NCBI GenBank assembly: GCA_007258455.2
Contig: VDFB02195666.1
Location: 62,001 to 126,000, forward strand
Source: Sequoia sempervirens
Lineage: Eukaryota; Streptophyta; Pinopsida; Cupressales; Cupressaceae
Length of the DNA stretch: 64,000 nt
Reading direction: 5' to 3'
In this document: positions 32,460 to 43,970 of the stretch, piece after piece
How the letters are laid out: each line of letters starts with the position of its first letter
How positions within the stretch are numbered: position 1 is the first letter of the stretch
The notes under the pieces: generated by a model
What the model was told of the DNA's origin: nothing
The model's database searches: none
Seen by the model: the letters and a program-made list of their open reading frames with translations, nothing else
Position numbers and translations under genes: made by a program

Positions 32460-32471
32460 TGGTATCAGAGC
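32460..32471 (+). promoter_or_regulatory. G2 primer-binding site
   Basis: TGGTATCAGAGC, one base after the 5' LTR, matches initiator tRNA-Met. Confidence 0.92.
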
Positions 32472-32543
32472 ACAGTTTTCCTGCCATCCTGTGCTTTTTC
32501 AGTTGCTTTTTCAGTAAACAGAGTGCTTTTTGGATGCTTTTTC

Positions 32544-33960
32544 ATGAGTAGAGACATCATTCACTATACTAAGGGTATAGGAACAGGCAAAGTTGAGGAT
32601 TGGACAGGTCCACCTATTCCTGAAGGTGAGACAGTATCAGGAGTACTGGGTATTCACAAATCTAGCTCCAACAGCAGTAAGAATAGTGTCAAAACATTGA
32701 TGGTAAACCGTGAGATCCCTGTTGAGACACTTAGGGATTCAGGGAAAGCACATGCAGAGGCTGATATTACTGAGGAGGAGTTCAGACGCAGGCACGATAA
32801 TATGATGGACATGATGTCCCAGTTGATGGGCACTATTAGACAGTATACTCCATCCCAGCCGCACTATATCCAGATCGGATAGTCGAGCACGACTGCAGGA
32901 GTGGACCAGCCTTTGGCATCAGCTCCACGACAGCCATCACCGATCTATCATGAGCATAGGCCTGGACAATCTACATTCATATCTAGAGAGACCCCACCTT
33001 CGACTCTGGAGGCAGTGCAACAGGGGCATCATCAGGAGTTTTAGCCACACAATGGCATGTCAGTAGCGGATGTGACTAGATTTCACGGTGAGTATCTATC
33101 ATTAGCACCTGAGATCAGACAGGCGTTGTCTTTTCATGAGTTTATGGATGTTCATAAACCTAGAGGGGGAGGTAGATTTGACTGTGGAGCTCCTCAGCAC
33201 CAGCAACTACAGCCACAAGTGAACAGGGATTTGTCGTATGCAGTTAGCAAAATCACCTTGCCATACTTTGATGGTTCCGATAAGACGTTAGCAAGGTCTT
33301 GGGTCCAGAAGTTGGACAATTATCTATCACTGAGACCTATGCAGGAGGACAAGGCCATTAAGTTTGCTGCTTTGCATCTTGATGGGTTGGTGCATGATTG
33401 GTGGCATCATTGGCATGTACACACTTGGCCATCATGCAGTCACTACTTACCAGGAGTACACCAGCAGGCTCATAGAGCGTTTTGATAAGAAGGATCCAGA
33501 ACTCTACTTCAGGGAGCTAGCTCAGCTCAGACAGACGGGTAGTTTGGATGCTTATGTCGGTGAGTTTCAGAGGATTGCAGTCATGGTGACAGGCATTTCA
33601 GAACGGAGACTTGTTATACTCTTTGTCGAGGGTTTGACAGAGCCTATGAGAGGTTGGGTTAGGGCATTTGATCCTCCTACTCTTCAGGAGGCCATGAGGA
33701 AGGCACGTAACATGGAGCTTGCAGCACCTCGCAGCAAGTTCACTTTAGGTTCGACACCCTACACGAGGCCTAATAGGTCTTTTGACAGGAATAGGCCCTT
33801 TGACAGAAAGAGGGATCCACCCGATCCTAAGAGACAAAATGCACCACCCTTTGACAGAGAAACATTGAACGATCTACGGAAGAAAAAATTGTGTTTCTGG
33901 TGCAAGGCACCCTATGATGAAAAACATGTATGCCCGTTTCGTCCCAAGGTTAAAAACAAT
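32544..33960 (+). pseudogene. G2 gag
   Basis: Starts at MSRDIIHYTKG (first ATG in frame after the PBS). In-frame stops lie at 32881 and 33043, both plausibly from CAG. The capsid-like gag core is readable at about 33240-33700 ([27 protein letters not shown], then [12 protein letters not shown]), with a frame change near 33425. A CX2CX7HXC zinc knuckle ([14 protein letters not shown]) lies at about 33892-33933. Gag would form the virus-like particle and bind RNA. Confidence 0.85.
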
Positions 33961-34560
33961 CAGATGGAATGGTTTTACGAGGGAGAAGAGCTATCTGATC
34001 TGTCAGACCAGCAAGCTGATTTTGAGCATTCAGATGATGACAGGTCCGAAAATGAGGGTGAAAACGAAGGAGGAAGGAAGCTAAAGGAGGCACATTTGAC
34101 TAGCCTTCAGAGAGATGGGTCGTTTAGACTTCGCGGGCTCCTAGCTGGTCAGAAGGTAATCACTCTACTCGACACTGGTGCCACTCATAATTTCATTGAT
34201 GCACGGTTGGTAGAGAGATGCGGTATACAGTCAAAGGAGTTTGAGGGTATTCGAGTCAAGGTGGCTGATGGGTACACCCTCAAGTGTGACAGAAAGATTA
34301 CTGATCTTCCGATGCGGTTGAACAACTACGAGTTAAAGACTGAATTTTATGTTGTTAATATGGGAGATACTGATGTGGTGTTAGGGATGGCATGGCTTCA
34401 CGATTTGGGTGAGTTCACACTCAATCTACGTGACATGGAGATGAAGTTCAAAGTTAATGGGAAACCTCATGTCATCAAGGCCATTAGAGACAGTAATTTG
34501 AGGATGGTTTCGCACAGGCGGATGGAGAGACTCATTCGTCATGATATGGTTGACTGGGAT
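33961..34560 (+). pseudogene. G2 aspartic protease
   Basis: After an acidic linker the frame contains the catalytic [12 protein letters not shown] at about 34168-34200 and the family's second conserved block [12 protein letters not shown] near 34376. This part is open and in frame with RT. It would release Gag and Pol products from the polyprotein. Confidence 0.85.
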
Positions 34561-35560
34561 GTAGAGTGTATGCTAATGCCAGGACAGCAGGAGCAGCAGA
34601 AGGGTGAGTACCATCCAGACATTCAGATATTGAGGACTAAACACTCCAAAGTGTTTAGTGACATTCCACCTGGTAGACCTCCAGATAGAGGCACTGAGCA
34701 TATCATTGAGTTGGAGGAGGGTGCAAAGCCCATTATGATTACACCCTACAGGCATCCGAAACGACTCAAGGATGAGATAGAGAAGACCATTAATGAGTTA
34801 TTAGCTATGGGGCATATTAGACCTAGCAAGTCACCTTTTGCTTCATTGGTTGTATTGGTGAAGAAGAAGGATGGGTCACTTCGGATGTGCATAGACTACC
34901 GCCAGCTCAATAAGAGGACAATTAAGAACAGGTACCCGATACCACGCATCGATGAGTTGATTGATGAGTTGCACGGTGCTATCTTCTTTACGAAGATTGA
35001 CTTGAGATCTGGGTACCACCAGATTTAGATGAGGGAGCAGGACATTGAGAAAACTGCTTTCAGGTGCCATTGCGGTCACTTCGAGTTCTTGGTTATGCCT
35101 TTTGGTTTAACCAATGCACTTGCCACCTTTCAGGCTACCATGAACAGGGTCTTCAGTTCTTAGTTGCAGAGATTCGTGTTAGTCTTCTTCGATGACATCT
35201 TGGTGTATAGTAGATCATGGGAGGAGCATTTAGCTCACTTGGATACAGTTTTGGGTATCTTGGTTGAGGAGTCCTTTTATGCCAAGGAATCCAAGTGTGA
35301 GCTCGGCATGGCAGAGTTGTTGTATTTGGGGCACATCATCAGTGCCAAAGGAGTTAGTATGGACCCTGAAAAGATTCGTGCTATAGTTGAGTGGCCCATA
35401 CTAGAGAACCTTACGCAACTCAGAGGATTCATTGGGTTGTGTGCTTTCTACAGGAGATTTGTTAGTGGGTTCTCACGTCATGCCGCACCCCTTACTGATT
35501 TGACAAAGAAAGGGGCTTTTACTTGGTCACCATAGGCGCAGGAGTGCTTTGACAGGTTTA
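34561..35560 (+). pseudogene. G2 reverse transcriptase
   Basis: Blocks in order: [20 protein letters not shown] (about 34846), [43 protein letters not shown], then the intact catalytic VFFDDILVYS at about 35182-35211 and LGHIISAKGV. In-frame stops at 35026, 35161 and 35533 leave the protein in pieces. At least two fit CAG to TAG change. All pieces remain in the same frame. Confidence 0.92.
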
Positions 35561-35562
35561 AG

Positions 35563-36000
35563 GTGATCATGACTTCGTGTCCAGTGCTAGCTTTACCTGA
35601 CTTTACGAAGTCATTTGATTTTTTCTTTGATGCTTCAGGGGAGGGCATTGGTGCTGTTTTGATGCAGGAGAGGCACCCTATTGCTTTTGAGAGTAGGAAG
35701 CTTAGGGGTCCTGAGAGGTTTTACAACATTTACGACAAGGAGATGTTAGCCATTATGCATGCTTTGGCTAAGTTCAGGCAATACTTGGTAGGCAGCAAGT
35801 TCAGTGTGCGTACAGACCACAATAGCCTGAAACACTTCCTTGGACAGCGAGACCTAAATGAGAGGCAGCAAAAATGGGTCAGCAAACTGCAATCATATGA
35901 TTTTGATATTACTTTCATTAAGGGGAAGCAGAATGTTGTAGCTGACGCCTTGTCTCGCAGACCTCAGTTGAATGCTGTGGCACAGATCTCCGAGGATTGG
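35563..36000 (+). pseudogene. G2 RNase H
   Basis: DFFFDASGEGIGAVLMQE, FYNIYDKEMLAIMHALAKFR, VRTDHNSLKHFL and NVVADALSRRP show all four acidic catalytic positions in place. The frame is open through this domain and continues into the integrase N-terminus. Confidence 0.92.
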
Positions 36001-37150
36001 AGGCATCGGATCATTACTGAGTATGCTAAGAACCCATGGGCTTCTAGCATTATTGATGGGACAGAGCAGGATAGTAGGTACACCGTTGTAGATGACTTGA
36101 TCATTTACAAAGGGCGGATTTTTTTGGTTCCTGGTTCCGAGTTGAGGGCTACAGTTTTGAGAGCCTTTCATATCTTCCTATGGCGGGCCATCCCGGGTAC
36201 TTCAAAACATATAAGATGGTTTGGGAACGGTTTACTTGGAAACGGCTGAAAACTGATGTTCTACAGTATGTTCGAGAGTATTCTGTTTGCCAACAGAACA
36301 AGCAGGAACACACATATCTTGCTGGATTGCTTCAGCCACTTCCGATACCTGACAGGAAGTGGGAGTGTTTATCGGTGGACTTTATCACGGGTCTGCCGAA
36401 AGCCCAAGGTAAAGATTGCATTTACGTAGTGGTTGATCGTTTGACCAAATATGCACACTTCTTACCGATTACTGCTACATTCACGACTTCGCAGACAGCA
36501 TGCCTCTTCTTCAGAGAGGTATTCCGGTTACATGGGTTACCTCGGACGATAGTCAGCGATAGAGATAGTCGGTTCATGAGCAACTTTTGGCAAGAGTTGT
36601 TCAGGCTCTGTGGGACCGAACTGACACCGAGTACCAGCTACCATCCGCAGACAGATGGACATACGAAAAATTGTCAATAAGTGGGTGGGAGGTTACTTGC
36701 GCAATTACATAGCTGGACAGCAGAGAGCTTGGGTGAGGTGGATATACCTCTGTGAGTATTGTTATAACTCTACTCACCATATGACGATACAAATGACGCC
36801 CTTCATGGCATTGTATGGGTATGAGGCGCCCAACCTTTTGGATTTGATATTGAGTGATAGCAGAGTGTCGAGTGCAGGAGATATGATGCAGAGTCAGCAT
36901 GACATTTTGAGGTCTCTTAGAGACAATATCAAGTGAGCATAGAATCAACAAAAGCAGTATGCTGATCAGAAGAGGGTTGAGCGTTCCTTTGTAGTGGGTG
37001 ATATGGTGTATCTTATGTTGCAGCCGTATCGTTAGTCTACTCTGCGGAAGAGTGGTGCAGAGAAGTTGAAACCTCGTTACTATGGTCCATTCCGTGTTAT
37101 CAGACGAGTGGGCGAGGTTGCATATGAGTTGGACTTACCAGCAGATAGCA
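36001..37150 (+). pseudogene. G2 integrase
   Basis: The frame shifts near 36175, between GSELRATVLRAFH and AGHPGYFKTYKM. The zinc-binding region ends VREYSVCQQNK, then LSVDFITGLPK (first Asp) and VSDRDSRFMSNFW (second Asp, about 36550). The third position reads TDGHTKNCQ (codon AAA, 36666-36668), with Lys in place of Glu. A second frame change lies near 36670, and a stop at 36934. The C-terminal part includes GDMVYLMLQPYR and KLKPRYYGPFRVI. Confidence 0.9.
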
Positions 37151-37433
37151 GGGTTCACAACGTGTTTCACGTTTCTCACCTGAAGAAGGCATTGGGTCAG
37201 CATGTGATACCCTCTTCAGTTCTGGCACCCCTTGATGATGAAAGGAAATTGATACTAGTACTTGAGACCGTCCTCGAGATGAGAGAGAGACACCTTCGGA
37301 GGAGGGTGATCAGGGAATATCTGATCAAGTGGAGAGATTTGCCAATTGAGGATGCTACATGGGAGTCCGAGGAGATTTTACAGCATCTAGAGTTGAGATT
37401 GCTTGAGGACAAGCAATTTCAGGGAGGGCGGAC
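37150..37433 (+). pseudogene. G2 chromodomain and polypurine tract
   Basis: NVFHVSHLKKALG leads to a chromodomain with REYLIKWRDLPIEDATWESE (about 37311-37370). The final residues LLEDKQF are encoded by a DNA hairpin, TTGCTTG-AGGA-CAAGCAA (37399-37416). The purine tract AGGGAGGGCGGAC (37421-37433) adjoins the 3' LTR. Confidence 0.9.
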
Positions 37434-38818
37434 TGTGATGTCCCCTTCCTAATCAGTTTAGCTGGATATGTGGTTAGCCTATCATTTTGATCCTCGTAGG
37501 TTGACAGTGGTGTGTAGAGGATCATTTGAGGCAGTTACCCGGTATTTAGGAGCATCATTCTTTCAGTTGATTTAGGTTGGGCCTTCGCAAAATATTTCAG
37601 AGAGGTTTTTCAGTTACTTACTATTTATAGTAAGTCAGGCAGGCGGAAGCTGCTATTTTGGGCAGGGCATCTGGTTCAGCTGGTTAGCTCAGAGTCGACC
37701 CAGTTTGTCAGTTTGATGGTTAGAGGGAAAGATAACGGAGCATTTAATGATTATTAAATAATTGATATTTTGACTTTATGTTATAAAGTCACTTTATTAA
37801 TATATTTAAATATTAATGATTAATGGCATATTATAAAGTATTTTTAATACTTTATAATAAATTGAAATATTTATTATAATGAATAATTATTTATTCATTA
37901 AGTTGGGACGCCGTTTATTTAATATTTTTCCTAAGTTAAGGAAAGGCGAATTTAATCATTTATTTAAATGATTATAAAAAGGAAGCTTGGGTCGAATTTT
38001 TGAAAAGGGTTATATATACACTGCCAGAACAAATCGAACTCTTATGTTATGATTATTCAATTTGTCTTATTCTCTCTTTGAGCATTGGAGTTTGCGAACC
38101 TAGGGTTTCAGCAGACATTGATTTTGGAGAACGTTCCCTCTTCAAGATCTGGCATACTGAGGCTGTGAAATACCAGTTGAAGATTGTCAAACTTGGTGAC
38201 TTAATACAGAGGTTGCAGTTGAGCTTATTGGATCGATTCAGGAAGGATTTATAGAGATTATTCATCAGTTAATTGTGGCGACCTATCAGAGATCACTTCA
38301 CAGAGATCTGGCACTTCATTTCTTCAGGCCGTACCATATTTAATGCTGCTGGCTGTGGTCGTACTTCTGTACCAGCAAGGCCGTACTTTTCTTCATAGGA
38401 GAATACGCCTTCCTTTCTTAGCTTCTGTTGATTGGATCTTGTGCGCCTAGGTATTCTGGAGATCTGGCGTTGTTTTTTGGAGTCTGTAGATTGCTTGATT
38501 ATTTGGGCCGTACATTTATTACCTCTCTTTTGGCGATTGCAAGCAATAACCAGGTTCTTTAAATAAATTCATTTGTTCACTTCTTCTGTTCCGGAAAGCT
38601 TTGTAGTTGTTTGAAAACATTAATAAAATCATCTGCCGTTGATCTGGAAGCTATTTGATGCATCGTTATTTATTTAGGAATTTATTAGCATTTATTTCTC
38701 AAAATTGCAAATTTCCTATTGCTGCAAAAAACACAAAAAAATCACAAAAATCAGAAAACAAAACAAAACCTCAGCATTTTGGCCAGTGATCGGGTTGAGA
38801 GACACCTAGTCTCTTACA
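37434..38818 (+). repeat. G2 3' LTR
   Basis: The partner of the 5' LTR, 1 bp longer. CTATTTATAG lies at 37621-37630 and the AT hairpin at 37829-37859. Differences such as CCGATC to TTGATC and GTGTTC to GTATTT suggest methylation-linked decay. Confidence 0.95.
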
Positions 38819-38881
38819 ACAAATTTGTCCAAACAATCATGGAAAATACTGTTCATTAGATTCAGATGTATCATCCTTACT
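38819..38881 (-). pseudogene. G3 RT, first part of the interrupted exon of homology
   Basis: The minus strand reads LMNSIFHDCLDKFVLV leading into the catalytic box on the other side of G2. Homology upstream of LMN is lost at about 38880, so the N-terminal RT fingers and palm are missing or unrecognisable. Confidence 0.7.
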
Positions 38882-41260
38882 TCGAAAATTTTGAAGAGTC
38901 CTTTATGTCTAGGAGCTGGTTTGGAATACATTCCTTACTTTATGAAACTTTTCTTCTTTTAGCCAAGAATTGTGTTAGAGTACGGTTGGAATTTACTTAG
39001 CTTTTCATTTGTTGATAACTTCCACCAATCTCTCCTTATTGGTTTGATTTGTTTATCCCTTTTTGACAACATTCCTGGACTAATGCTAATCCTGTCTTCT
39101 AGCTTACCCAACTTACAGGAATACAACACCAATTTTTGTCCAATGTTTCAAATGGAATCGTCTTTGATAGAAGAATTATAAAAGTTGTTATAACACCATA
39201 AAGGTGGATACTCTTCCTAAGTATAGTATTTAATTACTTTTAACACAAGTTTACCAAGAGAATTTCACCAAAGGTTAACATCAACCTTCACTTTTCTAGC
39301 TGAAAGGTTTTCATCAAGTACCAATTTCATTTATCTAATGCATTAGTAAAGTAAGCTGCTAAGTAAATACAAGAGAAAGGATTCCCACTGAAAAGAGGAT
39401 TCCCCCTCAGTTGCCATCTGAGCCCTAGTGTGTACCCCCACTTAACCAACTTTGTCGCACTACTAAGGATACCCTCCTACTAAGTACGACAACTCTGGTT
39501 GGCTAAGTGTCTGGAGTACGATGAACTGATGAGTCCGTGTAGTGGCAATGACACTCACTATGGCCATAGTTTTATATATAAAGTTCACCACCCTGCTCGA
39601 CTTGGAGAGACTATATACCTGGGCTTACTGGACTACTTGTCCGCCCATATACCATAACACGAGGTTTCTTTCTTTTGTAAAGTTAAGAACATACCAGGTG
39701 TATTTTCTTACGATTACTTACAGGATCTATCAGAGGTCCGTTCGGGACATGATAGAGATGAACATTACATCAAACATAGTGAACAACCAAAATATCTTAT
39801 CTCAATAACGAAATATAAACAACTTCCAATTTTAGCAATAAATCAAAGGAATGAGATTAAACAACTTCCAATTTTAGCAATAAATCAAAATTAAGAGATT
39901 AAACAATGGCATTCCTTGCCAGTATTATAAGGGATTTTACCAAAATCCATTGAAGTGTCAAAATCTAGAGGAACACCTTTTTTTGCACTTCGCGACTTAA
40001 CTAAGTCACTATCGAGAAAGTAGATTGCTGCACTGCATTCAGGTTTTTCCAAAACTTACAATGGGTTAGAGGTTGCGTTACAAGGGCATCAACAAATAAA
40101 TCTCTTAAGACTTTCGTCATGCTCAAAAATTTGCCATAATAAAGGTTATAACACATCCACTCCTATTTCGTGGAGTATTTATCATTCATCACTTAGATGA
40201 CATTATAAGATTGTACTTTAACAACACACAAAGATTACAATTGGAACACAAGCTTCTCTTTTTCATTCCGCTTTACAAAACTCTATTCCTTACTTCCCTG
40301 AATAGGTTACTTGTTCAAAACATGAGCAACTTTAGATTATATTCACCATTGTAATTTTTATGTTCTAGTTCCTCCACAGGCAAAAATTTGCAGTTCACAA
40401 CCATTTGGCCAAAATGCCCTCAGAATAACTAATTTCTTCTCCTTACAACTGTTATGATTTATCTTGCGATCTCCAAACAGTTTCTTTACAAAAGTTCGAA
40501 GAATGATTCTAATCTCAATCTCTATTCATCAAATTATTGCCTGAGATGATCCTCTTTAATTACGTCCTCTTCCACACATTATATCTTTTTTAAAAGCTTT
40601 CATGAGGTATTAAAGATCTCGTATTCGTCCTTACTTATGCTTAATTATTTGTATATAGCAATTGGTTTTCTCATGGATCTTGGCAAACAAAAGTATTTCC
40701 AGGTCCTATACCATTTTTCTCCGCATTCCATGCCAATGTATCACCACTTGTCCTTTACTAATACTTTAGTTCCACCTGGCTCATTCGCAGCCATCTAGAA
40801 GTTAGACTAGAGTTCGTCTTATCTATGAGTCTTTAATATAATTTCTAAGATTTTTCAACACTCAGTTGATCCTGCATTTGATTGATTACTTTTGGATCTT
40901 CCCATCCTTATGTTTTTTGAGAAATAAGATTGCTCTTGAACTCCTACTGACACTGCTTAAACCAAGTTCTTAGTCTGATTAGCAACTGACCAAAGTTTCA
41001 CCTTTCTATTCTAAGTACCAAAATTCTTTCACTAGGAAACCTTAGCAGAATTGTTTAACTCTTTAAGTTTTAACTCCTCAGTTGGCTTTTTCTTAGCCAT
41101 TGACTTTGGGTAAGTGTTGGAAAAATAGTCATCTTGATAGTTTCCTTGGTTTTTCTCTATGCCTTCCTGGCCTCAAACCAGTTTTGAACCTTAACCAAAT
41201 TGCTGAATGCTTAACAGTTTTTCTCGTGATGAGCTCATAGGTCCATGTGTTGAACCCAGT
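38882..41260 (-). other. G3 gag/protease region, not recognisable
   Basis: Between the PBS (41261-41274) and the RT remnant there are 2.4 kb where gag, protease and the start of RT should be. I could read no zinc knuckle, DTGA or RT N-terminal block on the minus strand. A 31-bp direct repeat (AAACAACTTCCAATTTTAGC...) occurs at about 39817 and 39864. The region is AT-rich and may contain foreign or deleted sequence. Confidence 0.4.
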
Positions 41261-41274
41261 TCGCTTTGATACCA
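41261..41274 (-). promoter_or_regulatory. G3 primer-binding site
   Basis: The minus strand reads TGGTATCAAAGCGA, two bases from the LTR end (...GTTACA). It matches the initiator tRNA-Met site apart from one G to A change. This fixes 41277-50260 as the 5' LTR of a minus-strand element. Confidence 0.85.
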
Positions 41275-43026
41275 TATGTAACACTCTAACTAATCTACAG
41301 TTTAAGAATAGAATCTAACTACTAGCTTTCTGCTGAAATGTAACTAACATGTTTTCATGCTAGGGTTTCCTTTGCAATTTGAACAAAAAGAAAAACAATT
41401 TAAAATAATTACATCATATTCAATTTCTCCACTAACTTTTAGATTTTTAGTTTCAGCTGAAAGGAAACAACTAACTGATTTCATATAACTGAAATTACAA
41501 AAGAACAATAACTAACTTTTCTTTGCTTTCGTAAAATAAGAGCAATAATTACAGCTATGAAATAAACATGCTAAGTAAATATTTCTGAAATTTAAAGAGA
41601 GAGTAAGAGTACAAGAAAATATAGTTTTGAAGGATTCTTGCTGGAATGCTGCACATAACTATTTTGTTTTCAAGGGAAAAAGAAATATCATCAAGGGCTT
41701 TTCTGCCCAACCGAAGACCTATTGGCCTCACGTGTTTCTTCAACTGAAGAAACCCGACCCTTCATGAAGGTAATCAACAAAGGGTCACATAATATCATCA
41801 TGCCTATGAGCCTGGTGTCAAGGACCTATACCACTTGATCAATCCTTCACTATGGGTAACTCCCAACTAGAAAGATCACTCTCACCAGGGGTATATCTAG
41901 TACTTGATAGTTAACAAATGCTTAATCTAGCATCATACCTTGGCCAAAGATTTTATCATTACTGGCACTCCTATGCCGTCAACATTCTCACCCTTGCTCG
42001 ACATGATAATTCTTGATTCAAAGATTTAAATTACATTAACATGATTCCATTAATTTTTCCTTCATATTTTAAGGATTAATTGATTTCTTAATGCTTTTAT
42101 AGAGAGAGGTAACATGGCTCGTAGCTTTTCATAGCTTAGTAGTAATAATCTACTACACTCAACTTATATGGAGAGCTTGAAGGAGTCTTGATTGACAATG
42201 AGGTTCCTATAGAACCTTTACAATTAAAAACCATCAAAGATTCTTGGTATGTTCAGAGAAAATCACTATTCCATCACCAAAATTAAAGGACGGAGGAGAG
42301 AGAAAGAGTTCGGCTTAGTCAAGCAAGAGTTACAAAGGCTAGAAGATAATTCAATCAACATACAAAATTGGGGAAGAGGAACTGAGTAAATTCGTACTCA
42401 AGATTTAAACAGAATTACATGATATGGAAGCAATTATTAGTCGAGTCCAGTTTGATAGAATGAGAACCTATTTTAAGGTTTGAATGAGATTTTAATATCA
42501 TTCATTCTTTTTCAAGGTTAATATAAAGAACGATTGAAGGATGTTCTTCTTTGCAAATCTTATTCGAAACAAGAAGTATTACATGCCTGTAAATGCTGAT
42601 TGAGCTCGAAAGAAACTCAATTTCTTTTCCACTAAAGAGCAAGAGAAAAGGCGAGATCACAAAAGTCCCGTTCGGTCCAAGAATTGCAGAGGCGACAACA
42701 CAAGAATTGTACTAATACCGCCAAAACAGGCGTTCAAAACAACTCAACCCAACTCCTCTTTAAAACTTGACATCAAGAACAAAAACAATGAATGTCTCCT
42801 GATGAGACTGCCGACTGGAAGAGAAATGAGAAAATGCGATGTGGAGAGAAGAGGGTATCCAGACGCAATGGTGCGGGTGCCAAATTAAGTTAACATAAGC
42901 TTAAGATCATGCTCAATGGAAAGGAAAACTTCTTACTATGGAAGAGAAGATAGCCCCCAAGGGAATGCAAATGCTCCCCAGAAACAAAAACAATGATGAA
43001 ACAAAGCCCCAAAGGTGTGTGAAGCT

Positions 43027-43970
43027 TGTTGGTGTTTAAATTTGCACCTCTAAAATGCAGATTTGAAATGGACAGCTATGCACAGTAAAACTGCTCTTCA
43101 AATTAGGAGGGGAAGCTCCCTCTCTGTTGATGGTATTCAAGAAAGTGAACTAACACTAAGTTGCCTATCTTTTTGATCAGCTAAGAGCACAAGGTTTATA
43201 AAACTCAAGCGACATAGCTGAGATTTTCTAGTTAAGGAATTTCAACTACGACTAACCTACGCTAATGACGTTTCTATTTTCTCAAGTAAATGCAGAGCAA
43301 GAGAAATAGAAATGAACAAAGTTTGATTCTCTGACAAAATACTCAAATAAAATCTTTCTCAATATACATCTACTTACTTTCAATGCGAGCTGAAATTAAG
43401 ATCATCTAAGCATAACACAATAAACGAAAACTTGAGACATTATATCAAGGCAAAAGAGGCTCAAGATTTTATTTCTCAAATTTCTTGAACAAAGATTACA
43501 CTAAACACATGCACGGAACAAGGATTGGCAGCTAAAAGAGACTTGCAATCTTGTTCTTACACAAAGAGAACAACAACTACAACAACAACTTGCTGGCTAA
43601 AAGAGGCTCAACAATTTTCTATCATAAGCACAATTGAACAACACTAAATAACAATAGAAGGCACTAATAGGCTCAGTGTTTGTTATCACAAGCATGGTTA
43701 AAAAATAAATGAGCAAGACTACTCTTATTTTTAGTCTAAGTAGAGGAGTAGGGAACCCTAAAATCTCCTGGCTTTTACAACTAAGACTTGCTTAGCAAGC
43801 AAGTTTTATTTCTAAAACTAGAGGAAGATAACATCTAACACCTACGAAAGCAGGAAAAACAGGAAGTGCCAACTATTACATTTTATCTTTTTTCTCTTCT
43901 TCAAAGAATAGATAAGAATTGTTCTAAGAATGGAAAGAAAGCAGAAGAAAGCTTCTAGAAGAAAGCTGCT
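43027..43970 (-). promoter_or_regulatory. unit B tail
   Basis: The minus strand carries TTTTAGGGTTCCCTACTCC, then a TATA-like CTAAAAATAAG (43724-43734). The end block CCCCTCCTAATTTGAAGAGC...TTTAGAGGTGC is shared with units A and C. This corresponds to the promoter and downstream part of an LTR. Confidence 0.55.

Larger units (their letters stand above)
31075..38818 (+). mobile_element. G2: chromovirus (Ty3/gypsy with chromodomain), inactive
   Basis: LTRs at 31075-32458 and 37434-38818 start TGTTATGTCCCC and TGTGATGTCCCC and end CTTACA. The target duplication ACAAA is perfect (31070-31074, 38819-38823). Gag, protease, RT, RNase H, integrase and chromodomain follow in the standard order. The LTRs differ at many sites, mostly C to T and G to A, so it is older than G1. 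It interrupts the RT of G3. Confidence 0.96.

Noticed and set aside
39523..39545. CTGATGAGTCC, the core of hammerhead ribozymes as found in plant retrozymes
   Set aside because: The second conserved part (GAAA with a closing stem) is absent after it, so no ribozyme fold is supported.
42800..42835. A second CTGATGAGAC with nearby GAGAAATGAG
   Set aside because: The helices do not pair, and the paralogous LTR at about 20620 lacks the CTGATGA core.
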